A stretch of 64,000 bases of DNA, taken from positions 63,721,528-63,785,527 of the forward strand of contig NC_046358.1 in assembly GCF_004027225.2 (NCBI RefSeq), read 5' to 3'. The notes below the pieces were generated by a model. The model did no database searches. It was not told the origin of the DNA and worked only from the letters and a program-made list of their open reading frames with translations. The position numbers and the translations under genes were made by a program. Source of the DNA: Strigops habroptila. Taxonomy: Eukaryota; Chordata; Aves; Psittaciformes; Psittacidae. Shown here piece after piece: positions 36,341 to 49,900 of this stretch (its first letter is position 1; every line of letters begins with the position of its first letter).

Positions 36341-39300
36341 AAGGGTTTGGGGTTTTTTTTCTAATATTTTCAGTTGAGAACTAAAGCAGAAATACTGCAG
36401 TTCAGTAAAATACACCTAATGGGTATCTCAAGTGTACCATTAAATGGTAAAGCAGAGAGCTGTGTAGGTGACAGCTGCTCTGTCCTTGTAGGAACAGATG
36501 CCTCCCCTCTCTTTCTTACCATTAGCACTGGACTAAGTTAATATGAAACACAGTAAGAATTTTGTCCTTATTTCCCCTAATCCAAGAGGTTTACTTCTTC
36601 AAGGCTGTCAAAACACATCCATTCACACAGATTATCGAGGCAGTTGGCATTTTGTTTGCTTTACAGCAGTAAAGCTGTACCTTTTTTCTCTCTACCTTCT
36701 GAAAGCACTGTCTTACAGCCCGCTTGAACAACTCCTGGCAGGCAGAGGCCAGTGCTTGCAAGCCAAAAGGAAAGGGCTGACTCAGCGACTGTGATAGTCG
36801 CATCTTTGTGGCAGTAACAGAGAATGAAGCCATCTGCTACAGCCTGTTGTTAAAACACACAAATGATGCCAGGAGGAGTGTTTGGGGCAGGACTTCCTGA
36901 GGTTTGGGAGGACCCAGGAGCTGCATCTCCACAGGGGTGGTGGTAGCCTTCTCCATCCCCATAAATATTCACATCATCCCAAGTGGCTCGTTCACCTTAC
37001 TTTGGATTCTAAACATAGCATAGGCCAAGAAAGGAAGACAAACACAGAGCAAAGTGCTCTGCCTCCTCCTGTCAGGTACCATGTACCAGCAGCCAGTGAG
37101 GCAGCACAGAATACATGCCTGACAAGAGCCAGCCCTGTCAGTATCTCCAGCTGCTGCTTCTGCAAACAGCTTGTCTCCCTGATCTAAAATGCATGTAATG
37201 ACTTTAAGTTATAAGAAACTCTATATTATATAGAGTCTATACAATATAGAGCTATATATGTGTGTGGCTATACCTTCCCGCACATATCTATTGACACCTT
37301 ATTTCGCTCCTCCCCACCAGCAGCCCTTGGACAGCTTCCGTCGATTACAGGTAGCATCTCTAAATTGCTGTTGGAAAAAAGGCAGTAACACAAAGGAAGG
37401 CACAATTACTACTATGAGAAAAGGATGAAAAAACCTCTATTGTTAATCAGTTCTGTAAATAATCCTGCTTGGAATTAAAACTCCAGGTAATCCATGAACA
37501 GCAAGGTGACAGAAGGTACCTCCTGTAATGAGCAATTACCAACGTTACATTTCCAAACTAATTCCAAATTGCTTCCAGCATGGGTGATACCTTTTTGACA
37601 TTCTACAAGAATAATAGTTTCTGTAAGCGATCTCACAGAGTCCAGCCACGTGGAGCTTCAGCAGTTACTCACAGGGTTAGTGGTGTATGACCTGATGTAT
37701 TGCTCTGTTGTATGACCCAATGAGGGCTTTAAGAGGCTTTGCTGCAGCTCAATACAACTCAACTTTTGATGACTTTCAGCCTCCTCAAAACTCAAATCCA
37801 GTCAAGTTACACTGCAACAGTGAGCTAAAATTAGTACACAGCACCCCTCCCTACAATCTTCCATGCTTAGTTCAACATTCCAGCATCTCAGCTCCTGCCC
37901 TTTTATCAAGAAGCTATTCCACAGCCCCAGCAGACCCTTGCTCACTCAGAGGGACAAGAAAAGAGCTGCAGGCCATCCTTGCAGGTACTCTGAAATTCAA
38001 TTCAGCCTTCTAGATATCTACACAGACACCTTAGTATCATAGATTTTAGCACAGAAACTTCAAGTACCACCCATTTTAGCTAGCTGGTCAAACAGTGGGG
38101 TTTTTTCCTCCCTAAATACTTCCCACGTGAAGGCTGTTCTGCCCCAGCACTGCAACAAGGGCCATGCCTCTGAGCAAGATTGTGCTGCACACAGAATCAT
38201 AGAATGGTTTGGGTTGGAAAGGACCTTAAAGCTCATCCAGTTCCAACCCCCTGCCATGGGCAGGGACACCTTCCACTAGACCAGGTTGCTCCAGGCCCCG
38301 TCCAACCTGGCCTTGAACACTGCCAGGGATGGGGCAGCCACAGCTTCTCTGGGCAACCTGTGCCAGTGCCTCAGCACCCTCACAGGGAAGAGCTTCTTCC
38401 TCATGTCTAATCTAAATCACCTCTCTGTCAGTTTAAAGCCATTCCCCCTTGTCCTGTCACTATATGCCTTTGTAAAATACCCTCTCCAGATTTCTTAACA
38501 GCATCTTTAGCTTCGTAAATTGAGGCTTAGGCTTCTAACAAACTCCCCAACTCCTATGTTGCCACAGGACCCAGTACATTAAGAAAATACTATGTACCAT
38601 GCTAGAAACACTTACCCTCTGAATATCATACTTCCAGCCCCTTTCTCCAGAGGTACTTAGCTTGACACATTTAATTGCCTGTTTCCTTTCTTGATGCTCC
38701 TGCTTTAATTTCCTCCTCTGCTCCATCCCCACTCACACCAGCTGCATCAAATGCAGTTAAAGTCCCACCTGCAAGTTTTACCCAGATTAAGGGTAATGGC
38801 AGCACTTTAAAAAATCCTTTATAGGTCTCCCATCTGGACCTAAGTTGAAGTTTTAAGTCAGGAAGTGTTCTAATATGATTTTTCTTTTCATGATGCTTGA
38901 ATACACTGAGTCAAAAAAGATTATTTGGATAGCTACAGTAAAGCAGTTAGTTCATGATTAACTTGAAATCTTCATTTGGATTTACCAGGATTATTTGTTG
39001 ACGTTTAATATTAAAATAAACCTAAGAAGACTTTTTAAAATAATTATCTGCTCTTGATTTATCAACAGGTAAAAACCTTCAAACATTTTACAGGAAAAAA
39101 ATTATAGTAATGCCAACTTAATGTTGACTGATGCAAATGCAACTATTTCTGTTTGAAAAAGTAACTGTTATTTCAAATAAACACCTGACCCTTTCACAAG
39201 TGGTATTTTCTCCTTCTCCATTTGAAAATAGATCTCAGTGCATAGGTTTCACATCATGAGGGGGTTTTTTTCAGCTGTGCTGGATTTTTTACAAGTAAGG

Positions 39301-40519
39301 TTGCTTATGGTCTGTTCTCTACTCCCCTAATGGCTACATCCATTGGTTCCATCAGAACTGGGTCTTCTTATGGCTTTTCAAAGGATTTACTGCTTGAGTA
39401 GATGTTTGATCTTCCTATAAAACATCTCAAAATTAAGAACAAAAAGGCTGCAATTTTTCCTGCTAAAAACACAGGTCAGATGATGTACTCTTGCTTAGTA
39501 TGGTGCACCAAATCATTGTGAACTGCTGATATTGAGCAGATATATTTAGGTACAGTGGTTCCACAAGTGAGATACAGGATACAAGTCATGGAACATGAAA
39601 GAAGGTGGTCTTGATCCCGTCAAGCCAGCAGATATTTTGCTGTTAATTTTAAAGACCATGGGGTCAGAGCATGAGGCTGTTTTGAATATCAAAACATACA
39701 GAAAAATAGTTGGTACCTATCAAATTATTTCAAGAATGCTATTGATGATTTTTTTTCTTTCCCTGCAAAAGAAAATTAAATTTCAACAACATCCAGGTAT
39801 TTCTGTGCTATCTGTAGTAAATGAATGCTTGCCTTGACCACTGGGTAGCTCATTATTTGGTTAGTGAGCAGTACTGTGTATCATAGGCATCCAGGCAGTA
39901 GCAGCAAAGCAGAGGAACACAGATTACAAATGATAAATGAGGATTCCAAAATGTAGGAGTATTTAAAAAAAATTTATTTCATGTGTAATGAAACAATTGA
40001 GTTCTGCTCAAATTTATAGTCAAGTGAAATAATCCTATAAAATGATTTTTCTAGGATGTTACAAGGCACATAAATTACCTAATATAAACAAACATAGAAA
40101 AGTAGCCAAAATAATGAACTAAGCCCCCATATGCCTTTAGCTGTTTTCGAGGTGTGCGAATGATTTACAAGAATGTGAATCACTCCACTGACAGGGCAAT
40201 GAGTATTTCACATTTGGCAGGACCAACAACATTAAAGATAAGGGGAAGGAAAAGCTCAAATTTGGGACTCCAGAGGGACCAGCATCTTCTGCATCTGCTC
40301 CCTGCAGCACTGCTTCCCTTCAGGGGCTGCAGAACGTCATGCGGCAAGCAAGACTAACGCCTCTATTGTCTGCCAGAGGAAGGGGCAACTTCTCAGCTTC
40401 CCCGTGCTTCTATATCAGGCAATGCTGGAAGGAACAAGAAGGATCTACACACAGATCTAACCTTCAGCATTGTCTTTAGCTTTAAAGAGTAGAGGTGTGG
40501 GATTGTTGGGTTGTTGGTT
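36341..40519. other. Spacer between the 3' ends of SVIP and GAS2
   Basis: Contains the CR1 at 38192-38513, a small palindrome near 37218-37234 (ctctata, 3-nt loop, tatagag) and an exon-like 30-mer at 37321-37350. No gene was recognised. Given the uncertain 3' ends, part of it may belong to either UTR. Confidence 0.6.
38192..38513 (-). mobile_element. CR1 3' fragment in the SVIP-GAS2 spacer
   Basis: It starts cagaatcatagaatggtttg, carries the standard blocks through gggcaacctgtgccagtgcc, and fades after ccctctccagatttctt. Reverse orientation and little diverged. The open frames within it are CR1 3' UTR, not genes. Confidence 0.9.
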
Positions 40520-41096
40520 TGGTTCTTTTTTTGAGCTTTTATTTTTAAAGTAATCACTTCTTTAAAATCGTTTGGCATGCAATAAATCTTTGTATTCTAC
40601 TGGTTAAGAAAATCTTGCAACCCATAAAAATAGTCAATTTTTCTTTCATTTCAAGAGGCATTACCAAATAATTTCCACAAATATTAATTTTCCACCTGCA
40701 TATCTATTTTTCAACTAGTCTAACAGTCAATGATTCAATGTAATAAGATTTTCATACAAATATATTGTATTGTATATTTTCTTCCATTAACAGGATCCAC
40801 TCCTTTATGTAACTCTAAGAATACATTCACATATTAAAAGAGTAATAATTTGGCTAAAAATATATGTCTATTTCTTATCTGATTGTAGTAATTAGTCTAT
40901 CAAGGGTAATTTGCTATAGAAGATCCAGTACTAGAAATAAATAGTTCTACAGTTCAAAGATCTTCAAAATGGGTTGCCATTTCCAGCCTGCCTTAAATTT
41001 TCCAAAGTCCTTTTAAAGCATAAACTAAATTTACTACACTTGAGAAAATAATTTGGACCTACATACATAGAGTCCCAATCACATGAGAAGCTTATT
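40520..41096 (-). other. GAS2: GAS2 3' UTR, end uncertain
   Basis: Downstream of the GAS2 stop on the - strand, the first AATAAA signal is at 40538-40543 (plus strand TTTATT), with a second at 39973-39978. Use of the first would give a 3' UTR of roughly 570 nt. No coding potential was recognised in it. The end is inferred only from the signals. Confidence 0.45.
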
Positions 41097-41315
41097 TCAC
41101 TTAATCTCCTTCTTGGTTTTGTAATGGGCAGAAACCACCAAGTAATTGTCTGGATTCATGTCCCTGAGGGTTGGAGACTTGCTCTGGATTGGAGAAGTTT
41201 TCCCATCCACTCGGGAGATCTGCAGCATTCGGCACGGGTCATGCTTCAGTAAGTAACCTGCAAAAGTCTCCCATCCTCCTCCAACACGAACCATCACGTG
41301 TTTGTTGTGCAGCAT
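41097..41315 (-). CDS. GAS2: GAS2 last coding exon (C-terminal part)
   Basis: Read on the - strand, the acceptor tatatgtaacttcag is followed by 72 codons and TGA. The product starts [18 protein letters not shown] and ends YKTKKEIK. It is nearly identical to residues 243-314 of human GAS2 (314 residues in all). The exon holds the second half of the GAR (GAS2-related, microtubule-binding) domain, with the GGGWETF and YLLKHDPCR blocks, then a conserved tail. The aspartate in ISRVD (exon residue 37, equivalent to human Asp279) is the known caspase cleavage site. GAS2 links actin and microtubules and its cleavage drives shape change in apoptosis. The calponin-homology domain and first half of GAR are not in this window as far as I can see, so the gene is partial here. 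Confidence 0.96.
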   Translation of the reverse strand: MLHNKHVMVRVGGGWETFAGYLLKHDPCRMLQISRVDGKTSPIQSKSPTLRDMNPDNYLVVSAHYKTKKEIK

Positions 41316-42816
41316 CTGAAGTTACATATATAGGGAAAAACAAAACCAAACACAAACTCTTGATGATAGAGAATCATTCACTGGGAAATCACTTTTTTTT
41401 GACTGTAAAAGCTGTGTTTGCTTCAATTAAAAGCCACAGAAATGTGTTAGTAGTCTGCTTTATAACAGAAGGAAAGGAAAAGAAATAGTAGAATGTTTTT
41501 TATTTGAATTTAATAAGTCAATTAAAAAAATAAGGAAATGAGATAGTATTTAAAGATTCTCGTATTTATGGAAACAAAGCTACATGTTCTTCTAGTCCTG
41601 TAGCACCCAGTGATCCTGTTCTTCATGTGTTTAGGATAAACATGTTAGGGAATATGAATGGTTTTCAGATTAATTTTTGGAAAATACGTTTGTAATGATA
41701 CTGTTTTATATGTCTTGAAACTGGCTTTCTTTCTAGGCTAGAGAGCTATATAAAAGGAGTAGTGAAGGGCAAACCACTAAAACAGTCATCTCCTCAGTCT
41801 CCTAAAATACCAAAAAAGTTATTGAAGAGAATGAAGTACCATTTAGTTTAACAACTGACATAAATACTACATAAAATAGTCTGATGTTGTAATTAAATCA
41901 GTCTAATGAGGGACATTAGAAAGAAGGCATCTGGAACTGTTTGCAGATACCTGAATTTATGCTGAGTTGAGAAAGAAAATATAAGAGAAGTCCCCAGGCT
42001 TTTTACTACTGGGACAGCTCAGGACTGCTTATGCTCACTGCCTTTATTCCAGAAACCCTGGGTTTTGACCTACAAAAGAATTTCAGGTGGAGAGGGGGAT
42101 CTGACTGCCAAATTAGGTACCTATCTCTAGTGTATATCCTCCAGATCCACACTCATTTTCTGCCTAAACTCAAATAACATTTTTCACCAAGTACAAATGT
42201 ATCTTCTCCCATGTCTGCAGCAGCTGTGACTTCAGTTGGCAATTCCATTAATTTCTCTCCTCCGGTTCTCCATGCAGAACAATCAAATAAATACCAGTGC
42301 AGTATCATAAAGCAGCATATTCTATAGAAGCCACATCCTAAATCACACTTTGAAAAATGCTTTGATTAGTACATCTCAGGAAATGCTCACCATCATTTAG
42401 CTGTAGTGCCAGAAATTAAGAATTGGCCCTGTAAAAGGCAGGCTAGAAGATGTTTAACGGAGTCTGGGTAATGACATTTGGATTTATGGCTGTGCTGTGT
42501 ATCTTCTACACATCCAAACCTCCCTTGAGGGCTGATAGTATTTGCAGTTGAGACTTACGTGGCACATAGGCCTTTCATAACATAGCATATTTCAGATTAG
42601 AACACATAGCATAAAGAACAAAACAAGATTAATTCCCAATCAAACAAAACCACAGATAATAAAAGCCAAAAATGGAACTCTTTAAAAAAGCCAACCCAAC
42701 CAACAAACACCCCACCTCAGCTTAAAATTGCATTGTTCGACTTCTGTTACATGAGGAGACAGATTGATCTGGAATGAAGAAAGCATGGAAAGCTGTACAG
42801 CTTTCTGAAGTTTGAA

Positions 42817-42930
42817 AATCAGAGAATGGTTTGTGTTGGAAGGGACCTTAAAGCTCATCAAGTTCCAACCCCCCTGCCACTGGCAGGGACACCTTCCACT
42901 AGACCAGGTTGGTCAAAGCCCCATCCAGGA
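42817..42930 (-). mobile_element. CR1 3'-end fragment
   Basis: Reverse-oriented terminus from aatcagagaatggtttgtgt to agccccatccagga, about 114 bp. Confidence 0.85.
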
Positions 42931-44423
42931 TACGTTTATAAGGAATCAAACTCTTTATTTGAATAAGCAGCTGAAGATGAAATCTGGTTTGACATTTCTC
43001 ATTTAAAACATGTAAGTGCAAGGAAATACTTGTTTCTGCATTTTGGTTTTTGTGTGAAGCACAGCAGGAAGTCAATTCGGCTTTAGAGATACTGAAAAAT
43101 AGTTACTTCTGATCCATCCCTGTGAGAACACACTCAAGTACTCTTAGTTTAATTAACATCTTATAGCTTCTAAGACTGTCTGTGCTGTTGCTCTGGGTTG
43201 TAGGAGCATTACCTTCTGCAATAGCTATACACACACGAGATTTTCCTCTTGGTTTACACGGGCATGAGAGCAGAATCAGGCTCACATCTTCACAAACCAC
43301 ACTTTTTCATCTCAAACTTTGTATTTTAGTTCCAAGACTTCACTTTGAACTGACATTGGTATGATCAGACTTTAGTGAAATGGGAGTTGACTCATGTCTT
43401 TAGTCTGGACAATGTATCATAAAAGAAGCAAATGTTTTTTACATCAAGTTTGAAAACTGCAGTTCAAATGGTGCCTCAGCCTTGAGACAACAGTCTACAG
43501 AATCTTATTTAGCAACTTTCTCCTCTTTGAATGCCTAGAAAAGCATTTGAGAAATGCCCCAAAAACTTATGTTAAAATATTTTAAGCCCATCCATTCCAC
43601 TACAACGACTGAGACTGCTGCAGGAAGGAGTTAACTGTTGCTGAATTTCAGCTTCCACATATTGTCACGGGGGGGTTCACGTTCCAAGAGCAGTTAGAAT
43701 CTGGACTTCTGATTAAGAGTTGGGAATGGAAAGTTAGCAGAAAGCATATTTAGTTCAATTTCCCTTAGGGACTACTGTGCAGACAAATAAAACCTACCAC
43801 TGGTATGTTATTTCCTGATGCTCAGGCTGAGTGTACATCTTCAGTCCTTCCCCTTTTTTTTCTTTCTCTTTTTATTATTACACTATTATAAAATTAATTG
43901 AATGTTCATTGTCTATAGATATTGGATTTTCCTGCATCCTAAATATAGTCGTTGTTCATGCTGTGCTGTGCCACAAAAGTACTATGTTACTCCTACGGCC
44001 ATATTTTGACCTTAGTAACACCAGCACAAATCCAGAGTAATTCTGCTAGCTTCAGAACAGCTCCAGGTTCACAGATGTAGAAAGGATGTCTCACCGAAGT
44101 GGGGGGAAAAAAAAAAAGAGAGAATAAAATAACTTGCTCTACTTTCTAACTTTCCTCTTTTTCCCTAAAAAAGCGCTTTCCTCCTCAACACATTTCAGCT
44201 GAAGATGAAACTTTTGAGATTTTATGATCCACCCAGTTCAGTTTTTCCATTGCATGAGATCTCTGAGAAAGAAGTTGGATTCTACAATAAGAAAGTATAT
44301 TATTCAGTTATCAATGTAAATAAATTCATGCCCCGTGTGTATTTTCACACTGCTATCCAGCCAATTGAAATTGAGAAAATAAAATTGTGAAATAAAATCC
44401 AACATATGTTTGGGTTTGCTGTA

Positions 44424-44624
44424 AATCACAGAATCCCAGACTGGTCTGGGTTGGAAGGAACCTTTTAAAGCTCGCCCAGTTCCAACCCCCTGCCACAGGC
44501 AGGGACACCTTCCACTAGACCAGGTTGCTCCAAGCCCCATCCAACCTGGCCTTGAACACTGCCAGGGATGGGGCAGCCACAGCTTCTCAGGGCAACCTGT
44601 GCCAGCGCCTCACCACCCTCACAA
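44424..44624 (-). mobile_element. CR1 3'-end fragment
   Basis: Reverse-oriented terminus from aatcacagaatcccagactg through ccaggttgctccaagcccc to gcctcaccaccctcaca, about 200 bp. Confidence 0.9.
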
Positions 44625-46349
44625 TAAAATCGTCATTATTTCAGTTGTGTCTGAAGCAGGGCTGTCACTAAAGCTGTTCTCTCCAGAATCTGTGTTTCAG
44701 TTGAACCCATGGTGAAGCAAACATATGAGAAACCAGATGACCAGACAATAGCATTGCAGAGGGAGAAATTCTAGATTGTTTTAGTATGCATTAAGGCTGT
44801 ATCAGAAATAATATGAAAAATAGACAATAAAATTTAGGTGCACTAAGCTGTCATTGCATAGCACTTCGGCATCAATGTGAAATATAGTCTGGATGGTTCT
44901 GGTTTTCACATAAATAAGTTTTGAGAGCTTTGTGGCTTATTAAAGAGCTATTAGGCTGTATGTGAAGATATTAAGCTCATGTAAATTAACACAGTTTTAC
45001 TGACTTGAAAAAAAATCTATTCTGTTTTATAGGAACTGAAAATCTGACCCAATATTGTTATTCTTCAGATTATAACTTTCTTCAAGAGCATTTCAGGGAG
45101 GGAAGGGAAAGCAGGAGGAGGAATTACACACTGCGGATCTGATCCAAGTACTGCAAAAGTCAACAGAAAGAATCCTACTAACTCGAAAGGAACTTGGGCT
45201 GGGGTCTGGAAGCCAAATGCAGCGATCTAAAGCAAATCATAGCCTGGAGCTAGCTGGTGTGATTTTAAGCCAACTTCAGGAACAATGTAGGCTACATACT
45301 GAGAGAATATTGACCACAAAATCCAAAGGTGTTTGGCCAAATAACACAGTGCATCACACCAGTGGCTGTGCAAAGAAAATGTTGCACTCCCAAAGCGTAA
45401 CATTAATGAGATTGGGAAAGAGAACTGAATCTCTTCAATTAACTTTTGCTGAACATGAACCACTTAGACTTATCATCATTAGCAGATATAACCCTTGTTT
45501 CTTATATCTTAGCATTTAGGGGGCCTTGTTTGAGAGGTGTTCAGAACTACATTATGAAGCAGGCTTCTAGATCAACATATTTTCATCTTGACCCGAGACA
45601 TTTCAGGCCAACACTAAGGAAATACCAGTGTTGTTAAGACTTAGCACATCACTGTGCTAGACCACTATCCATAGCAAGTCGGAAGGCCTCGCCACCATCA
45701 CTGCATGCTTCAAGTCCTGAGGTGAATACAAACACACACAGAGTACACTCAGACATGGCTTCCCTACAGTTTTACTGCAACCCAGGCTGATGCTATTTAG
45801 GAATCTTCACTAACCATTCTTAGCAAAAACCAAGGTGATAGCGGAGTACAAAGGTCAGATCAAGAACAAGACCCAGATCTGGGCAGTCAGCCTTCCCTGG
45901 CAAGTCTCTGGGTCTATATGTAGATTATGGTATTGCCAAATAATGAAAAATTGTTCCACAGCACATAGCCAGCAGCAGGCTGGAGTTGGGATTCCTACAT
46001 GGTCCATGGAGGTTTTGAGGAGACCTGACATGAGCAAGTGCAAGGGCCTTGGGCAAAAAAAGAGCTGCAGAGCCGCCCTGTGGAGCATGGATTAGCAGGA
46101 CTGAATAGTGGTGTTTAGCAACATCATATTTCCATAATCATTACTATTATCATATCGACACTTTACTAATTTCCAATAAATGCCCATGTAGTAAAGGCAG
46201 TAGCAGGTGATAGTAGGTATTTACACCAAGTCTTCTAAATACCTTGGACAGGTATTTAGAAAAATACCTATTTAAATAAATACGTCATAGGGAAGTGTGT
46301 TTTCAGAAACTTGTAGATAACTATTGCCACAGGGAGTTTTTCTACTTAC

Positions 46350-46408
46350 CTGAGAATTCAGTGACCTGAAATACTGTCAAGAATGTGTCGTAGTCCCCTG
46401 ATCAATTG
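46350..46408 (-). other. Exon-like non-coding segment inside the probable GAS2 intron
   Basis: On the - strand, acceptor gattgtggcttgcag and donor CAG then gtaagt enclose 59 nt that have stops in all three frames. If spliced, it would be a non-coding or poison exon. Confidence 0.2.
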
Positions 46409-46960
46409 CTGCAAGCCACAATCAGAGATGTTAAAAATACCTCGTTAGCAGAGACTATGCAATTTCATCTCTAGAGTTCATTGCAAAGTCGATAGCAAAA
46501 TCCTGCAGCACCATCAGATCTGAACACCAGTCAGGTTAGATTCAGATACATCCCTACTTTAAAAGTTTACAGCCACTGTATAATACCTTTTATAAAAGGC
46601 ATTACTGCTGCTACATACACAGAATTCACCCTTATGGACACAAGGGATCATGGAAGCAATTCCCAAGAGGATATGGAAGAAAAGCAGCTTCCAGCTGGAA
46701 AGCTAGAAAGCTTCCCTCCAACTTTTCTTTTTCTTGGCTTTTGTTCTCCTTTTGCCATTGAATTTGTGTGTTGTCTTCTTAAAGTTTGAGTCTAATACAA
46801 CATAAAGCTTATTTTAGACTTTCAAGAACTCACTTATGTGCCTAAGTGCACATCTAAGGAACTCAAATCTCAACTCTGCAAATTCCAGTTGTTAATTATT
46901 CATCCACACTGAAGTAATCTACTTTAAGTGTACTAATGTGTATTTTGGCAGGTGACAATA

Positions 46961-46994
46961 TATAGTCCCTTCCAACCTCAATTATCCTATGATC
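46961..46994 (+). mobile_element. Very short CR1 tail remnant
   Basis: Only tagtcccttccaacctcaat and tatcctatgat remain, matching the last ~35 bp of CR1 in plus orientation. Confidence 0.55.
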
Positions 46995-49900
46995 CAATTG
47001 TATTAAGAAGAAAAATCTTTCCCCACCTGAAAACCAGGAAAAACGCACTCTTCATTTTATCTTGTCATCCCTCATTAAATCACATTTTGCCTAGCTCCCC
47101 TCTTGATATAGGATTAAACTGTTTTGGATTACATCTACTAGTTTTAAAAGTTCCAAATGATGCAACTTGTATAACTCCAGTCATTACATATGGATTTGTT
47201 TAGGGACCTCTTCCGAGTTTCTGTGTTGTTGTTCTGAAGCCCTAATAAAGGAGCCTGCACTTCCCCTCTCTGCATACACCATGAAAAGGACATGGAAAAT
47301 AGACAGCTTGCTGGATTACCATCTCCCTCTCATTTTCAGGGATTTATAAATGAATCTCACTTAGCTGGAAAAAGCATTATAAAAAAGCTCAGCTCAAAAA
47401 ACAGATGTCAAGAGTACGCTAACTGCTCGTCACAGTATTTCTAGTGCTAAAGTTGGGTTTCATAATTAGCATGCTTTCTGAATGTTAAAGAAATTTATTT
47501 TAACATTATATCTTAGGCTGTATCAAACACATTAACAGGTATCTACTGATTTGATTGAAGCAACCTCTTACACTATGTTGTAAAACAAAGAATGCGAGGG
47601 AATGATACTTTATAAATTATTTATAAGCTTCATTTGTTCAAGACTATATTCCCAAAACAAATCAAATGCAAACGTTACTATTTTATAGTAAATATCAATG
47701 GTGGGAAATAAAGCTGAATGGAAGCACTTGTCAGACTCCCTAAATCTCCATTTTGGGACAGAATAACCTTTAAAGCTGTGTGTGAAGTGGTATTTCTCAC
47801 TGAACAAGGAGCTCAGTTTTCACACAGAAGCTAATAAAGTTCCCAATGCCTTCAGCAACACCACCACACTTATATTCTCCATGTCTATTGACTGACATAC
47901 AGGCTGGGAGGAACTGAAAGAAGTTTTGACTTAAATAGGTGATACAAAAAAAGCTGATACACTGAAGCCTGGTAGATTTTCTAGGTGAGGCAGCCACCCA
48001 GGCATGCACCAGTAGAGCGTTCAAAGCATATATAGACCAGGCCTTACGCTAAATATCAATCAGAAGCCTCCTATAATCCATGGAGTCATTTTTTCAAAGT
48101 TTGTTTGAGTTCAAAAGAGCAAGCAGACTTCATGTCTATTCATGTATCCTCCCTTGCTCACAGGGTTTTCCGTGATAACAGAAGTTGACTTCCTAGGATT
48201 GTTTTGCATCAACATGAAAATAGCAATTTTTTAGTGGTGAAGGGTAAGGTGTTTGAAACATGATCAAGCATTATTACTTTGCCACCAAAGAAGGCGGCTC
48301 ACTAACAATACTTACAGCATAATGTTTGCAAGCTTCAAAATACTTAAACATTGATATTAAAATGATCCATGTGAGGTATGCAAGTTAACTCCTGGTCTTC
48401 TAGCAGATTAACTGACACATGCATCAAAAGATCCAAAAGGAAACATAATGAAATGTAATAAAACTGAATGAGATCAGTTACACAACCTTTTCAGCAAGTG
48501 GCTGATACAGTTGCTACTGAAGTCAATGGGACTTTATCCAATTCTTTAAAATGTGGTTTGGGTCCTGTTTTTATGAAATCTGAACTTGATAAGTAAATTT
48601 TTTATTTTTTATTTTTCCTTAAAAAGCCTCATGAATAAGGGCTTTAAAACCATATCCACCATGTCCTTTGTTAATTAAATCTGCTCCTTACAAAGCTGCC
48701 TTCTCTCTCATTCTCCTTTTCATCTTGTAGATCTTTCTATGAAAAGATGCGCAAGAACATCAACTTTTTTATGTCACTAAATCCCACTGTGGAGAACTCT
48801 CTTCATTTAAAATAGGAAGTGAATTGCTTTCACCCAACTCATCTTTAATTGATCAATTAATCATTTTGACTGCATGTTGATTTCTCCTTTTTCTAGACTG
48901 ATATTACTGTCCATTCATCAACCGTCCATTTGGCAACTGCTTCCACTTGCAAAAACCCTCCTTTCCATGAAAAACTGAAGCAAAAAGAGGGTCATAAAAG
49001 CTGGCCTCAAATGAGAACACCCTTGCCTCTTGGGCCTCAGGTTTTTTTCATACCTTCTTTATTTCATTTGCAAGTTCCTGCTAGAGGATCTGTGAATCTC
49101 ATTTGAGACATCCACCTCACAACTTCTCAATTTATTTTTCCAATACTTACTCAAGTTGTTAAACTACCTTATCACTCAAAACTCTTTCTTTACAGTGCTT
49201 ATGAAAACACTATTATAAGATGTCACATTTTCAGCACAGGGATGATGATGTAACTGGGAACTGAAGAGATCTGTATCCTGCTGAAATTAAACTGTTGTTG
49301 CTTAAAACTAAAGGCTTCATATATTAACATACCTTGTTGGTATGACCTGTATTACCTGGTCACCTGCTGAAGCAAGTTAAAATGCTCTAACACTGCTTAG
49401 GTGACATATCATTCATGCCTGACTGTAAATTCTCCCTAGCAGGAAGGCAAGTGGAACTTGTAAAATCCTTTAAAAATCCAGGGACAGTGGTAGCAAGTAT
49501 CTAAAGTCTCTGCCTTTCACCTTTACACAGAGCTAAATCCTGCTGTTCTGTTATTGTTTATAAAGAAGGCAAATCCTTCTCACCAAGCATCACAGCAATA
49601 TAAAATGAAAACAAAAATTCATTTAGTCACAGATCAGCAAACTAACAAGTAATCAGGTTAGAAACCCAATACCATGGAGAAGAAATTTATAAATTGTTCC
49701 CACAGCTTTCCCCTAGTGGAGGTACATATGTGGAAAAGCTGAGATGGCTTCTTAGTTACATCCTGGTGTATAACAAACAGCTTCTGAAAGTTTATAAAGG
49801 TCTGAAAGAAGCCAGGAAATGTATATTTAAGCATGAAGACACAGGCTATCTAAGAAAACAATTAATAGAATGCTAGATGACTAAAGCCTCATACAATCCA

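Noticed and set aside
38060-38498. Open frames such as [20 protein letters not shown] and relatives seen at several places
   Set aside because: These repeat across the window because they are translations of the CR1 3' end.
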